A DNA stretch of 64,000 nt, taken from the NCBI GenBank assembly GCA_000697665.1, contig KL197730.1, positions 411,737 to 475,736 on the forward strand. The letters run 5' to 3'. Both the position numbers and the translations under genes were made by a program. The number at the start of each line of letters is the position of its first letter. Within the stretch, counting starts at the first letter, position 1. The stretch is from Jaapia argillacea MUCL 33604. Taxonomy: Eukaryota > Basidiomycota > Agaricomycetes > Jaapiales > Jaapiaceae. This document shows, piece after piece, positions 46,625 to 57,600 of the stretch. Below the pieces are notes generated by a model. The model saw only the letters and a program-made list of their open reading frames with translations, did no database searches and had not been told where the DNA came from.

Positions 46625-48715
46625 ATGTTTAACCACCTCCAGGTCCTAGACGAAAAAGTCGTCAAAAATCGTTCAAAACCGTTGTTCAAACTGCCCAAGG
46701 GTGCGGGTAAAAGCTCCCTTAAAGAATGGGATAGTGTCTCCTACGAGACTTTTGGCTCGGACGTGAATTCCGCTGCCAAACATGTGTGGTCTCTGCTGTC
46801 AGCCCAAAATATGCGCCCTGGTGAAGTAGTTGGAGTGTGGTGAGTTATCTGGTCTCGTGGGCCCCCCTCCGCCAGCCGGGTTGACATCTTGATGAATAGG
46901 GTGAAGGGAGATAAATACGAGGATATTGTGACTATCGTCGCACTGAGTCGAGCTGGATACGTGCCCCAGTTGATATCTATCTGTCTCGAAGCTCCGGAGG
47001 CTGTGAACTCCCTACTCTCTCGAGGAGGAGTCAAGGTTCTCATCTACGACGACGACCTACTTGAGGAACCTGCTAAAATCCTCGTTCACTCCATCCCAAC
47101 AAGTACGCTCAAACGGGACTCAGGGCATCCTGGACATCGATTGGAATCCTTGCCAGACGTTGATCTACCTTCAATATCAACCAATCCGGACGACCCTGCG
47201 TTCATCATCCACACCTCCGGCTCTTCTGGAGCAGGACCAAAGCTCGTTTGGTGGTCGAATCGCTGGGTTGACTCGGCATTCCAAAAATCGAGTGATTTCG
47301 CGACCAATGGTCCCAGTCAAGACGTTTGGCCTATCGGTGGAAAACTCTGCCACATCTCTGGTCTCTGTCGTAAGCTTCCACCAACATCTCTTTTCTGTGG
47401 CACCCATTTTGACCCTTCCTATTTTTCTAGAATATTTCAGCATGTTGTACAACGATGCATGTATGCTTCTTCAGCCAGGAGCAGGGATTTCCGCCGATGT
47501 CATGGAGGATTTTTTCGAATATGGTGGTATTAACTGCCTGTTCATCATGGTTCCTCGCCTTCGCAATATCATTCAAGCGGCACGCGACCCTCACAATCCC
47601 TCATTGTTGAAAAAAATTCAGAACTTGCGTTTAATAATCACGTCAGGCTCTCCTCTACACGAGGACGAAGCGGCCTGGTGCCACGCCAACCATATCCCTC
47701 TCGTCGTGGGTTCTTTTTTTCTCTCGTATACTCCACCGTTTGACCCTGTGCTCACCCCACTGTCGTTGGGTAGATGCAGTACGGCATGACGGAGTGTGGT
47801 AAAATACCTATGCCCACTCACGTTAACCACGCGCTTACCCACTATTCTTTTTCTTTGTAGGACTCTTACTCAACTGCCGAAAGTTTGACCACCCCAACCA
47901 CCTTCAAGGCGTCCCTGGTGTATCCTACAGGTTCCTTCCATTTCTCGATGAAGACAGAGGTCTGGGACTTGATCGCGATGAAAATGACGAACAGTTGTAC
48001 GAATTTGTTGTCCTGCCTGACTCCCCTGAAGTTCCAGATCGGAGCTTGTGGAAGGATGAAGGGTGGTATGGTACCGGTGATATCTTTGAGGAAGTAGGTC
48101 CGGATACCTATGTGTATAGGGGTAGGAAAGAGGAATGGATCGTCAACGATAATGGGGAGCGATGCGATACAAAGTAAGTTTTCCCTCACATTCTCATCTA
48201 TACCCGTGTTGCCTGAGTCTTAATCACGATTTGTTTGGCCCTGAATATAGGATAATCGAAGACGAGCTCCGCAAATCATGTCCAGATCTCATACACGACT
48301 GCATCGTCGTGGGCAACAACCGTCCTTCAGCCTCTGTCATTGTCGAATCACACCTGGCTACCATCGATGCATGCCATGACGAAGTCAAGACGACGATTCT
48401 TGACCGGACCAAGGATTTCAACAATCGTCGACAGTGGCATGAGCGAGTTGCGCACCGTGCTCTGATACATGTCGTCGGTCCAGAGACATTGCCAAGGACT
48501 GGGGTGAGACTGATCTACCTCTTTGACTCTCTTACTTGAACAAGGCCAATGGAGCTACCTTGTTTGTATAGGCCAAAGGGAACATTCGGTAAGTTTCCAT
48601 TGGGTTGCAGATAATGGAACCTCGGTTGACACACTCCTTCAGTCGCATGATGACAGAACAGACTTTCGCTAGGGAGCTTGATCATATGTACTCTCAAGTG
48701 TATCCAGTGTCGTAA
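46625..48715 (+). CDS. Free-standing adenylate-forming enzyme (ANL superfamily, NRPS-like A domain)
   Basis: An enzyme that activates a carboxylic acid as acyl-AMP. The start MFNHLQVLDEKVVKNRSKPL is the first plausible ATG. Core motifs in order: the A3 P-loop FIIHTSGSSGAGPKLVWW; LCHISGLC and the MVPRLRNIIQ helix; LIITSGSPL; MQYGMTECG (A5); DEGWYGTGDIFEEV (A7); VYRGRKEEWIV (A8); and LPRTGAKGNIRRMMTEQTFA (A10, Lys present). The A10 form is nearer to fungal NRPS-like and aminoadipate-reductase A domains than to classic acyl-CoA synthetases (GKIxR). The protein stops right after A10 (HMYSQVYPVS), so no carrier, thioesterase or reductase domain follows. It has several introns. Substrate and acceptor are unknown. 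No other secondary-metabolism genes lie nearby. Confidence 0.85.
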
Positions 48716-48910
48716 ACTTCACATTGCGCATGTATGTTTCAATGCGCGTACGAATGGGTATGCAGGGAGTATTAATACAGTATTCAAGGTAATATGTATG
48801 CAATGCAACAGAGCGTGTAAAGCGTGTAAAGTCTTGAAGTCGACAAAATAAATTTTAGGCTGATAAAATCCCTCAGGCAAACAAGATCCGAAAACCTCTT
48901 CATTTCATCA

Positions 48911-51043
48911 TTACTCATTCATGCGCACCAGTTCTATAGCATTTGCCATGATCTTCTCCAGTGGCCACCTATCACCGGGCCTGTGCTTCAGGTCCAAGAC
49001 GTCGCCAATCTCATCACAGGCTTTGAGAACGAGATCGATATCGGCTTTCGTGTGCGCGGCGCTGACACAGAAGCGGACACGACTGGTGACAAGGGGAGTA
49101 GCTGGATAAGCCACGACAACGACAACGATAGGTGTTTCCATCGAACGCATCATGCGAGAGAATAGCGGCATTTTGCCAGGGTTGAAAAGCAACAAGGGGA
49201 CGATGGGAGAGTCAACGTGACCGTAAGTGATGAACCCGAGTTTCTCGAGACCACGCGAGAGATAACGGGAGTTGAAAGCGAGACGACGAAGACGGTCGTG
49301 TCCTTCCGAGCCATCACGTAACGCGGGAGGTAAGTCCAGCCAAGCAGGAAGAGATGAAGCGGGTGCGGGGCCTGGATGTTCGTAACCGTCTGAATCTGTG
49401 AGGCGGAGTGTTGAAGCGGAGGATGACGATGAGGAGGGAGAGAAGGACGCGGGAAGGGAAGGGGAGACGCCCATAATGCTTGCCATGCTAGCAATGACTT
49501 GGACTAGGACGGGGGGCGTCATGGCTTCTGCGTAAGCACCGGTGTGGCCTCGCAGACGCAGACGGTCGACGAGAGTCTTTGATCCGGCAATGTAACCACC
49601 AGCTGCGCCAAAGGATTTCGTGAAAGTACCCATGAGAATGTCGACGGATCGGGGAGGGATGTTGAAGTAGTCAGTAACGCCACGACCGTGAGGGCCAAGA
49701 GCACCGATGGAGTGGGCTTCGTCAATGAACAGGTAGAACTGTCGAATAAAGTCAGCCAACGAACATTTCCAATATAGAAGCAAGCGGACCTTGTATTTCT
49801 TCTTGAGCTCCATGATGCGGGGAAGATTGACAAGAGTTCCCTCCATACTGTACAAGCCCTCGACGATAATCAAGATCTTCTTCCAGGGACGATGGGTCTT
49901 CGGTTGACCCTGACTGATGACTTCCCGCAACAACGATTCCAAGTCTGCCATATCATTATGCTTGAACATCCTAACGTTGGCTCCACTCAACCGCACTCCA
50001 AACCGGATTGACGCGTGATTCAACTCGTCCGAGATGACCAAGCACCCCTTACCAACCAACGCAGGAATGATCGTCGAGTTGGTGGCGAAACCCATTGAAC
50101 TGATGAGGGAATCCTCCATGCCGACGAATTTGGCTACGAGACCCTCCGCAGTCGCGTGCAGGTCCAAACTCCCACCTTCCAACCTCGTACCGCAAGCTGA
50201 GACTCCGTAACGCTTGATACCCTCCTCCACTGCATCCGCACACCCTCCCCGAGCTTGTGCGAAACCAAGATAGTTGTAGGATGAGATATTGAGCGCTCGA
50301 ACGCGTTTGCCAGTGGGTTCGAACGTTACGTTGAAATCATGAGAGATACGGTCCAAAAGAACGATCGTACGGCCAGCAACGCCGGTAACCGGATAAGAAA
50401 AGCAGTCGTCCAGACGCGTTTTCAAGCGACGGGTATAGAAAGAGTCGAAGTCGGAATTAAGAGGTGCGTAACCCTGCAGCTGACTTCAGAAAAACTCGAG
50501 ATAAATAGAGGAGTAACTCACGTTAACGGGTATAAGGTGCTGGAAAGTGCTGGGTTTGAAGTGTTTGTGGAAGAAATCGCGGATGTGACCGATGCAGATT
50601 AAGATTATATAGCTGACATATGTCGTGAATAAGATATAGTAGGGTGGGTCTTGTTCCAGCCAAGGGGTCACCGGTACACCCTGGGGGTGCTGGGAGGTGT
50701 ATCGGTAGTCACTGTTGGCGCAGTGACCGAATTCCGAGTGTACGGTGGTGAAAACCTGTTCAGAAGTTGGTGGGATGGGAGGATAGTAGAGAATATTGTC
50801 CTCGTGATCACTTTCTTCCGCCAAAACCGTGTCTTCCGACGACGTTGTCACTGATGATGACAACGACAGTGCAGGAGTAGCCGTGGGCGTGCCACCATGA
50901 GCTCTGGCTCGCGCGTCTGCTGCCCGAACCGCAGACAGGTATGAAGCTGCGGTCGATAAGTTGGACGAGGACTTTTTCTTGAACATCGATGGAGTCGGCG
51001 ACGGAGGGTTCAATGCCATGGGCGACGGCATTGGAGAGGGCAT
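48911..51043 (-). CDS. LCB2: Serine palmitoyltransferase subunit 2 (LCB2)
   Basis: The PLP-binding catalytic subunit of the ER enzyme that condenses serine with palmitoyl-CoA, the first step of sphingolipid synthesis. The start at 51043 gives MPSPMPSPMALN and a disordered ~100-residue head. A membrane helix IILICIGHIRDFF follows. The alpha-oxoamine synthase core is complete: RALNISSYNYLGFAQ, YGVSACGTRLEGGSLDLH, SSMGFATNSTIIPALVGKG, LVISDELNHASIRFG, FIDEAHSIGALGPHGRGVTD, and the Schiff-base Lys in MGTFTKSFGAAGGYIAGSK. Introns lie at about 50473-50521 and 49739-49789. The second is 51 nt and has no stop, so its retention would only add 17 residues. A ~70-residue Ser/Pro-rich insert (SFSPSSSSSSASTLRLTDSD onward) sits after ASMASIMGV, where relatives have a short link. 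It ends ELVRMNE, TAA. Confidence 0.95.
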
Positions 51044-54000
51044 TATTTTTCGTGGGTTCGTCGCTGTCGTCGTCGTTCGAGTTCAAGAGTCCTGAAGAAA
51101 TTACGAATTTCCGTTGCAAAGGAAGATGCCTAATACGGCAAGCTTATCGTAAAGCCGTCCGACGCCGAGGAGGGCCGAGTCGGTTCTGACCGAACCGCGA
51201 TTTATCATCGCGGGCGTTTAGTGCACACCCTAGGCAATAGGAACTGTTCAATCCAGGAGGATCGCGAGTCTATCGTCGTCATCTGTGCTATGAATATACG
51301 GAGGCCGAGAAAACACAGGTCACAGAACAACCCCGTGGATAACAGGTCTGGAGTGAAACGCGGGTATCTTTCTCGGGCGAGGGGTTCCCTACGATAGGTT
51401 GGCAGCCCAATTCCAATTCGATACAGACCAGCCAGATACAGTATACTTCAATGTCTAGGGATGCTGGAGTGCCGGTAGCTGTTACACCAATACACGAGGT
51501 TCGCAGTTATATCAGGCCGATATCAGGGGCTGATGGAAGTCAGCGGTGCTTGGGATTGTCGATGAGGAGGATCGCTGGTCAGATTTCCAGAAGGAACGGG
51601 GTAGGTACCAGAGTGGAAGAGAAGGCATCTGCATCTTCAAGATCTTGGACTCTGGGCGGCAATGGCACTCACAGACGAAGAAGAGCCGAGAAGACGACTG
51701 CGTCATATTCCCTACGTTCTAAAGGTGTCAGTTGGTGAAGGTTTCGCGATTATTCGCGGGAACAAATAATGATTCCGACCGCTCAGATCGTCAACATACC
51801 AATGACCTGAATTGAGAACTCCGACATCCCGTAGGAATCACTCAGATCTGTTCAGGTACATAGTCTGTAGCCGAAAGGGAGGCATTAGTGGAGCTTGTAC
51901 GACGAGCTCAACGTGGGACGTACAATAACCCCTGGGATGAGTCGCGGTATACTTTGAATTCGGAATTCGATGACGCAGTGGCTTCTGGGGTGATGATTCA
52001 ATAATTAATGATATCCAGGAGGCTATTATAAGCCGGGAATAGGCTGGCTCCAGGCGGTCAGAACTGCTCAGGATAACTGAGTAAGATGGGAGGACGAGGC
52101 GAATGTCAGACGTGCGAAGTGTTGTTGTGGAATCATTGAGCTTCAGGGCTATCAATTCCACGGTGCAGGGATCATCGGTACCAACCATGATCATCCTTGG
52201 GTCAAGGGCGCCATATGACGTGTAAGTAGGCGTCAGAAATATGCACGGTGGAGGTGCAATCAATCTCCAGGTTGTGGGATCTTCGTCTCGTTCGGTAAAT
52301 GGGAAGGGCCCATGGCAGCCGGGGTGCTGTAGCAGGCAGCTCGAAAGGGCCAGAAATTTGATTTCCTTGCTCTACTGATAGATTGACCAAAATTGAAGAC
52401 ATCGTGAGGGGCATGATTGAACAGGTTGTCTTTGGGAATAGGGTCGCGTCCAGTCGAGAGAAGAACATCTTCTTTATATCTGAGAATATTTAGATCCGTA
52501 GTATTTGAGACGGTACTTAGCGGTGGTCTTGGAAGATGGAGATAGGGAAAGGCTCAGAACGGCCCGTTCACCCTGCGGTTCCGAATCTTCTGCTGCGTTC
52601 CCAGAAGAAATCAGGGCAAGATACTGGTGTTTGTGGGTAAAAGAAAAATCTGAGTGTCCTCGTGCCGATACTGGTGGTACATCTGATACATCTCAGCCTG
52701 TGCATCTTGCCAAACTTTGTCTGAACCCTCCTGAGCAGCCCCTTACCCCATCATTGGATGACTCGTCTTATGGACTCTTGAATACCTCACTGTTTGAAAA
52801 CAGTCCTCTGCCTTCACCAACATTGTTTCCATTGGTGCTCACGTCTGTTTCATTGGATTCCACATCTGAAGAGGAACCNNNNNNNNNNNNNNNNNNNNNN
52901 NNNNNNNNNNNNNNNNNNNNNNNNNNNNNNNNNNNNNNNNNNNNNNNNNNNNNNNNNNNNNNNNNNNNNNNNNNNNNNNNNNNNNNNNNNNNNNNNNNNN
53001 NNNNNNNNNNNNNNNNNNNNNNNNNNNNNNNNNNNNNNNNNNNNNNNNNNNNNNNNNNNNNNNNNNNNNNNNNNNNNNNNNNNNNNNNNNNNNNNNNNNN
53101 NNNNNNNNNNNNNNNNNNNNNNNNNNNNNNNNNNNNNNNNNNNNNNNNNNNNNNNNNNNNNNNNNNNNNNNNNNNNNNNNNNNNNNNNNNNNNNNNNNNN
53201 NNNNNNNNNNNNNNNNNNNNNNNNNNNNNNNNNNNNNNNNNNNNNNNNNNNNNNNNNNNNNNNNNNNNNNNNNNNNNNNNNNNNNNNNNNNNNNNNNNNN
53301 NNNNNNNNNNNNNNNNNNNNNNNNNNNNNNNNNNNNNNNNNNNNNNNNNNNNNNNNNNNNNNNNNNNNNNNNNNNNNNNNNNNNNNNNNNNNNNNNNNNN
53401 NNNNNNNNNNNNNNNNNNNNNNNNNNNNNNNNNNNNNNNNNNNNNNNNNNNNNNNNNNNNNNNNNNNNNNNNNNNNNNNNNNNNNNNNNNNNNNNNNNNN
53501 NNNNNNNNNNNNNNNNNNNNNNNNNNNNNNNNNNNNNNNNNNNNNNNNNNNNNNNNNNNNNNNNNNNNNNNNNNNNNNNNNNNNNNNNNNNNNNNNNNNN
53601 NNNNNNNNNNNNNNNNNNNNNNNNNNNNNNNNNNNNNNNNNNNNNNNNNNNNNNNNNNNNNNNNNNNNNNNNNNNNNNNNNNNNNNNNNNNNNNNNNNNN
53701 NNNNNNNNNNNNNNNNNNNNNNNNNNNNNNNNNNNNNNNNNNNNNNNNNNNNNNNNNNNNNNNNNNNNNNNNNNNNNNNNNNNNNNNNNNNNNNNNNNNN
53801 NNNNNNNNNNNNNNNNNNNNNNNNNNNNNNNNNNNNNNNNNNTCTCTCATTGCTCACAACTAGCAAAATCAGAATTAGGGAGAAATTGACAGATATACCT
53901 GGTTCCCATTATAATATCTCCCACTTCATGATTGTTACACTCAGGGAGATCTTTCTGCACCCTTTACAATTCATTGAACCCATTACCAGAGTCACTTCTG

Positions 54001-54656
54001 ACAACTGATGGGTCCCAGGGTGTTGTCCATCGACAAGCAAATTAAAGAATCCAGTGGTACAGGCAGAATAAGCAGATAAAAGTTAACTTTCTTGAGGCTT
54101 GTGGGTGGATAAAGACCAAAGACCTCGTTGTAGATAAAATTCGGATTTTTCTGAAGTCATTTGGTCGTCTGAGAGGCTGTGGATGAGGAGCTACAAGCAT
54201 CAGAGGGACCGTGAGAAAATGCGCCCAAAACGTCCGAATATAGTAACTACAGCCACGCATCTGAGGCGTAGGAAAATAATTGAAACTCCGCTATCTGGCC
54301 GGTATCTACCACACACACCAGTAGCAAGCCGAAATCAGGTCAGGCTTGTATCAAATTTGAGTGGACAGAACAAGAGGGGTCCGACAAAAATATTTGCGAC
54401 ATCATCCTCAAATTCTGACGAAGACCCTGGAAACTGGGGATAGGGAGATAGTCCTTCCCTTTAAGGGGTGTCCAGACCACGAATTTCACTTCGTTCAATC
54501 ACGTTTACGGATCTAACTGGCGCGTTGGTAGACGCGTCCTCGAGCCCCCCGCTCCTACTCTTCCACTAGGTATAGGCTAAGATACAAAACTAGATGTGAG
54601 TAGTGGAACAATATGTACGGTAATATGTAGAGTATATACACCCCAATCTACCTGCA
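51044..54656. other. Accessory, gene-poor stretch with a 964-N gap
   Basis: The LCB2 promoter occupies the first few hundred bases. The rest contains no recognised gene. A plus-strand ORF runs from 52505 into the gap (LFENSPLPSPTLF and a Ser/Glu-rich end), and another open stretch leaves the gap at 53843 (SHYNISHFMIVTLREIFLH) and closes at 54008. Both are composition-biased and match nothing I know. A retroelement hidden by the gap is possible but unproven. Confidence 0.4.
52879..53842. other. Assembly gap (964 Ns)
   Basis: A continuous run of N. ORFs reported across it are artefacts. Its place in accessory sequence suggests an unresolved repeat. Confidence 0.99.
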
Positions 54657-57600
54657 TCACATACTGGGCCGCCTTCGTTTCATTGAGGATTGCGAGGAGG
54701 GGATTGTGACTGAGTGCCGCTTCCGAGAGTTGCCACCCTGAGATGGAGGCACGGCTATGGTATTCTGTGCAGCTAATACTGCTGGAAGATTCTTTGGGGG
54801 GATCTTGCTGTCAAAAATACCAAGTGAGTGCTCTTCGTCATCCGAGATGAACATTGTGAAGAGTAGAGGATCGGGAGGGAGAGGCCCATCCTCAACGCCG
54901 TCGACTGAGAATTCCGGATGGACAGTACGAATATGCTCAGGCATATTGTATTTCCAAACAGCCGTGCGCATGCCTCCGACCTCGCCGGTGCAGCCCGCGA
55001 AAGTACAGAGAATTGGAACATTGGTACATGGGCTTGCGGAAGTTGAGCAGAGGGTGGACTTGTATTTGAATGTTTCCGCGTGCTGACAGTTGCTGCATGC
55101 TTGAGGGTGGGCACCTTTTGTGAGGAAAACTTCAGAGCAGTTGGTGATGCCTGATCACCCGCAGAAACCACAGGGCATTGCATGTCCAACCTAGAATGGG
55201 TTTCAGGTCACGAAATGAATAGATAATGTTGAAACGAGAACGTACTCCACCACCACGAAGCTCCTCCTCAACTCCCCGCATCGCTCAAAGTATATGAGCC
55301 CCAACGTGATGGCGCACTTTCTTCAGATCCGATAGGAGGGCGAGGCACTGATAGCAGTGGAATACCTGGGGTTTGTCCTGCTGCTGGGCTTGTAGAGCCA
55401 CAGAACAAGGTTCTGAGATGAGAGTGGGAGTGCCTAAAGGCGAATGGGACATATCAATAAGGAGGCAAAAAAGATGAATTGAGAAAGACTGAAACTACCC
55501 ACCAGAGATATCAACATATGGGAAGGTTTCGTTTGAACAGAACCTTGGCAAGAGCGAAATAGCTTTCTTGTCCCTCACGTTCTCCCAAAGTTTTTCCAAC
55601 ACTAAGTTCAGCTCCTCCCCCAACATCTCCCACGTCAAGCCGGATTCGTTAAGCTGCGATAGGGTGGTGTCTGGCAGAACACCTTTCATATCTGCAACAC
55701 GAGGATTAATAGGTTCGCATACGGAACTGTTCACCTTGACGGCGAGTGCCTTTCGCGTGGCTTTGCCCACTGGATTTGGATTGGCTGAGTGGAGGCCGAA
55801 CTTCACGAATGTGCCATTCCAAATCCACCTCCCTTGTGAGTCGGAGTCGCGGACATCATCAGATGACAACGTGATCATCTGCATCCCGAGAAGTTGGCCG
55901 GTAATTTTGATACCTGCAGCGGCATGAGGCAGTGATTGACACTTGACATGATCAACAGTGGCACCTCTCTCTTTGAGGGAGATGCTCTTCAGGATTGTGA
56001 GCGCAACTTGATCTTCGCAGATAACAAGGGTGGTGAACAGATCACCGGGGAGGAATGTATCTGGATCGAGCAGGTCTTCAAGACGGAACGTGAATAAGAT
56101 GGTGTCGTCGGAGTAGATTCGTACACGAAATATCCTCTCGTGGGATTTGCGACAGTACTCTGGCGTGATGATGATTCGACAGAGCGAAGACTTATGGATC
56201 TTCTTTCCGTTGACCTCAATATACTGTGATGCATTGCGAGCAGCCAGTGAAGGAGGGAGGCGATGTTCATCTGGCTCGTCAAGCATGTCTACCAACTCAA
56301 CGTGATGAATGTCATCATCTACATTGGGGCAGGGAGTGTTGTCATCCAATTTGAAGACTGCAGCTCGATTGGTAGTGGCATCTTCAATGGACATCACATG
56401 GTCTTCGAGATCATTGTCATTGTGTCCTGTCGGTACTGGACGTGAAGGAGATGATTGCAGTGAGGTGGCAAGAGGGACCGGAGATGATGACGGTGAGTCA
56501 GCTACGATTTCGGGTTCCATGGACCAGTCAGGTTCTGTTGAGACCCCAGGGTATTTTCCATCGCCAAATGGTTTCAACATATCTACATTACGGCAGGTGT
56601 CAAAAATGGAGGTAAGGTCAACAGAAAGACCAATGGTTTCGAGAGTGGCAAGGGCTTGATCACGGCCAGTGTACCAGCAGGATTCCAGGTGAGGTTTCCA
56701 TGTCGTTGCATCACCATCCCAGCTCTCGGGATTCAGATGGTCAAGCTTGTTGGACGATGTGATTTTCAGCCGTCGAAAGCCTTGATCAAGGTTAGGGTGT
56801 CGCGCGAGAACACTATCGATATCGACCGCAGCTCTGAGACGGTCAACAAGCTCTTTAAAGTTGAAATTGGGGTTGTGACTGCCTTGCATACGGACTCAAC
56901 CAAAGAGGGCCTCGAGACGGTCATCACCCAACCAGAAGAGAAATAACTTCTGGTCGCCATCCTCCACCTGCTGCTTGGCGACACAGAAGAAGACATTCTT
57001 CACAGTGGTTTGTGTATCCCCATAGAGCTGGGCTGGCATCAAATTTACCCGATATTCGTGGAAGAGAATGAACACCATGTGAGCATACTTGCTCAAGGCT
57101 GTCAGCTGCTGTGCGAGACACCAGTCGTGTTTCGAGAAGCCATCTACAAATGCAGAAAACATTTCGCCGATAACACGAATGATTTTGATCTCCTGGAGGA
57201 CTCCTGGATTTGGATTGGGACCTTCAATCGCAGCAACAGCACGGATGAGGTCAATGGCGCGGGGTACATCTTGTGCATTGGCAGGGTTCATCAAGGTATT
57301 GATTTCGTGTTCCGAGTGATGTCCAGTTCGAAGAAGGTGTTGAATTAAGATGTGGCGATTAACGATTGTATTGCCAACAACCATACCCTCCTGCGTTCGC
57401 AAGAGCTGAGACATGCCTGAGAGTAAACTTCAGCGATACATTGCAAATCACGGCCAAAATACGTACGTTTAATCTCATGCTTCCAGTCGAAATCGGCAGT
57501 GATATCGCCATCTCCAACATAAAGGTTCAGCCCTGGTAAACGACTGAGACGTCCATATAGAGGATGTTGAGGTTCGATCATATGCTTCATGAACAGTAGG

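Noticed and set aside
37961-51043. A biosynthetic cluster formed by UGD, the adenylating enzyme and LCB2
   Set aside because: The genes belong to unrelated primary pathways, lie on both strands and lack shared tailoring genes, transporters or a pathway regulator.
52505-54008. ORFs of 340-450 codons across the second N gap
   Set aside because: Nearly all codons are N. Only short, unrecognised ends are real sequence.
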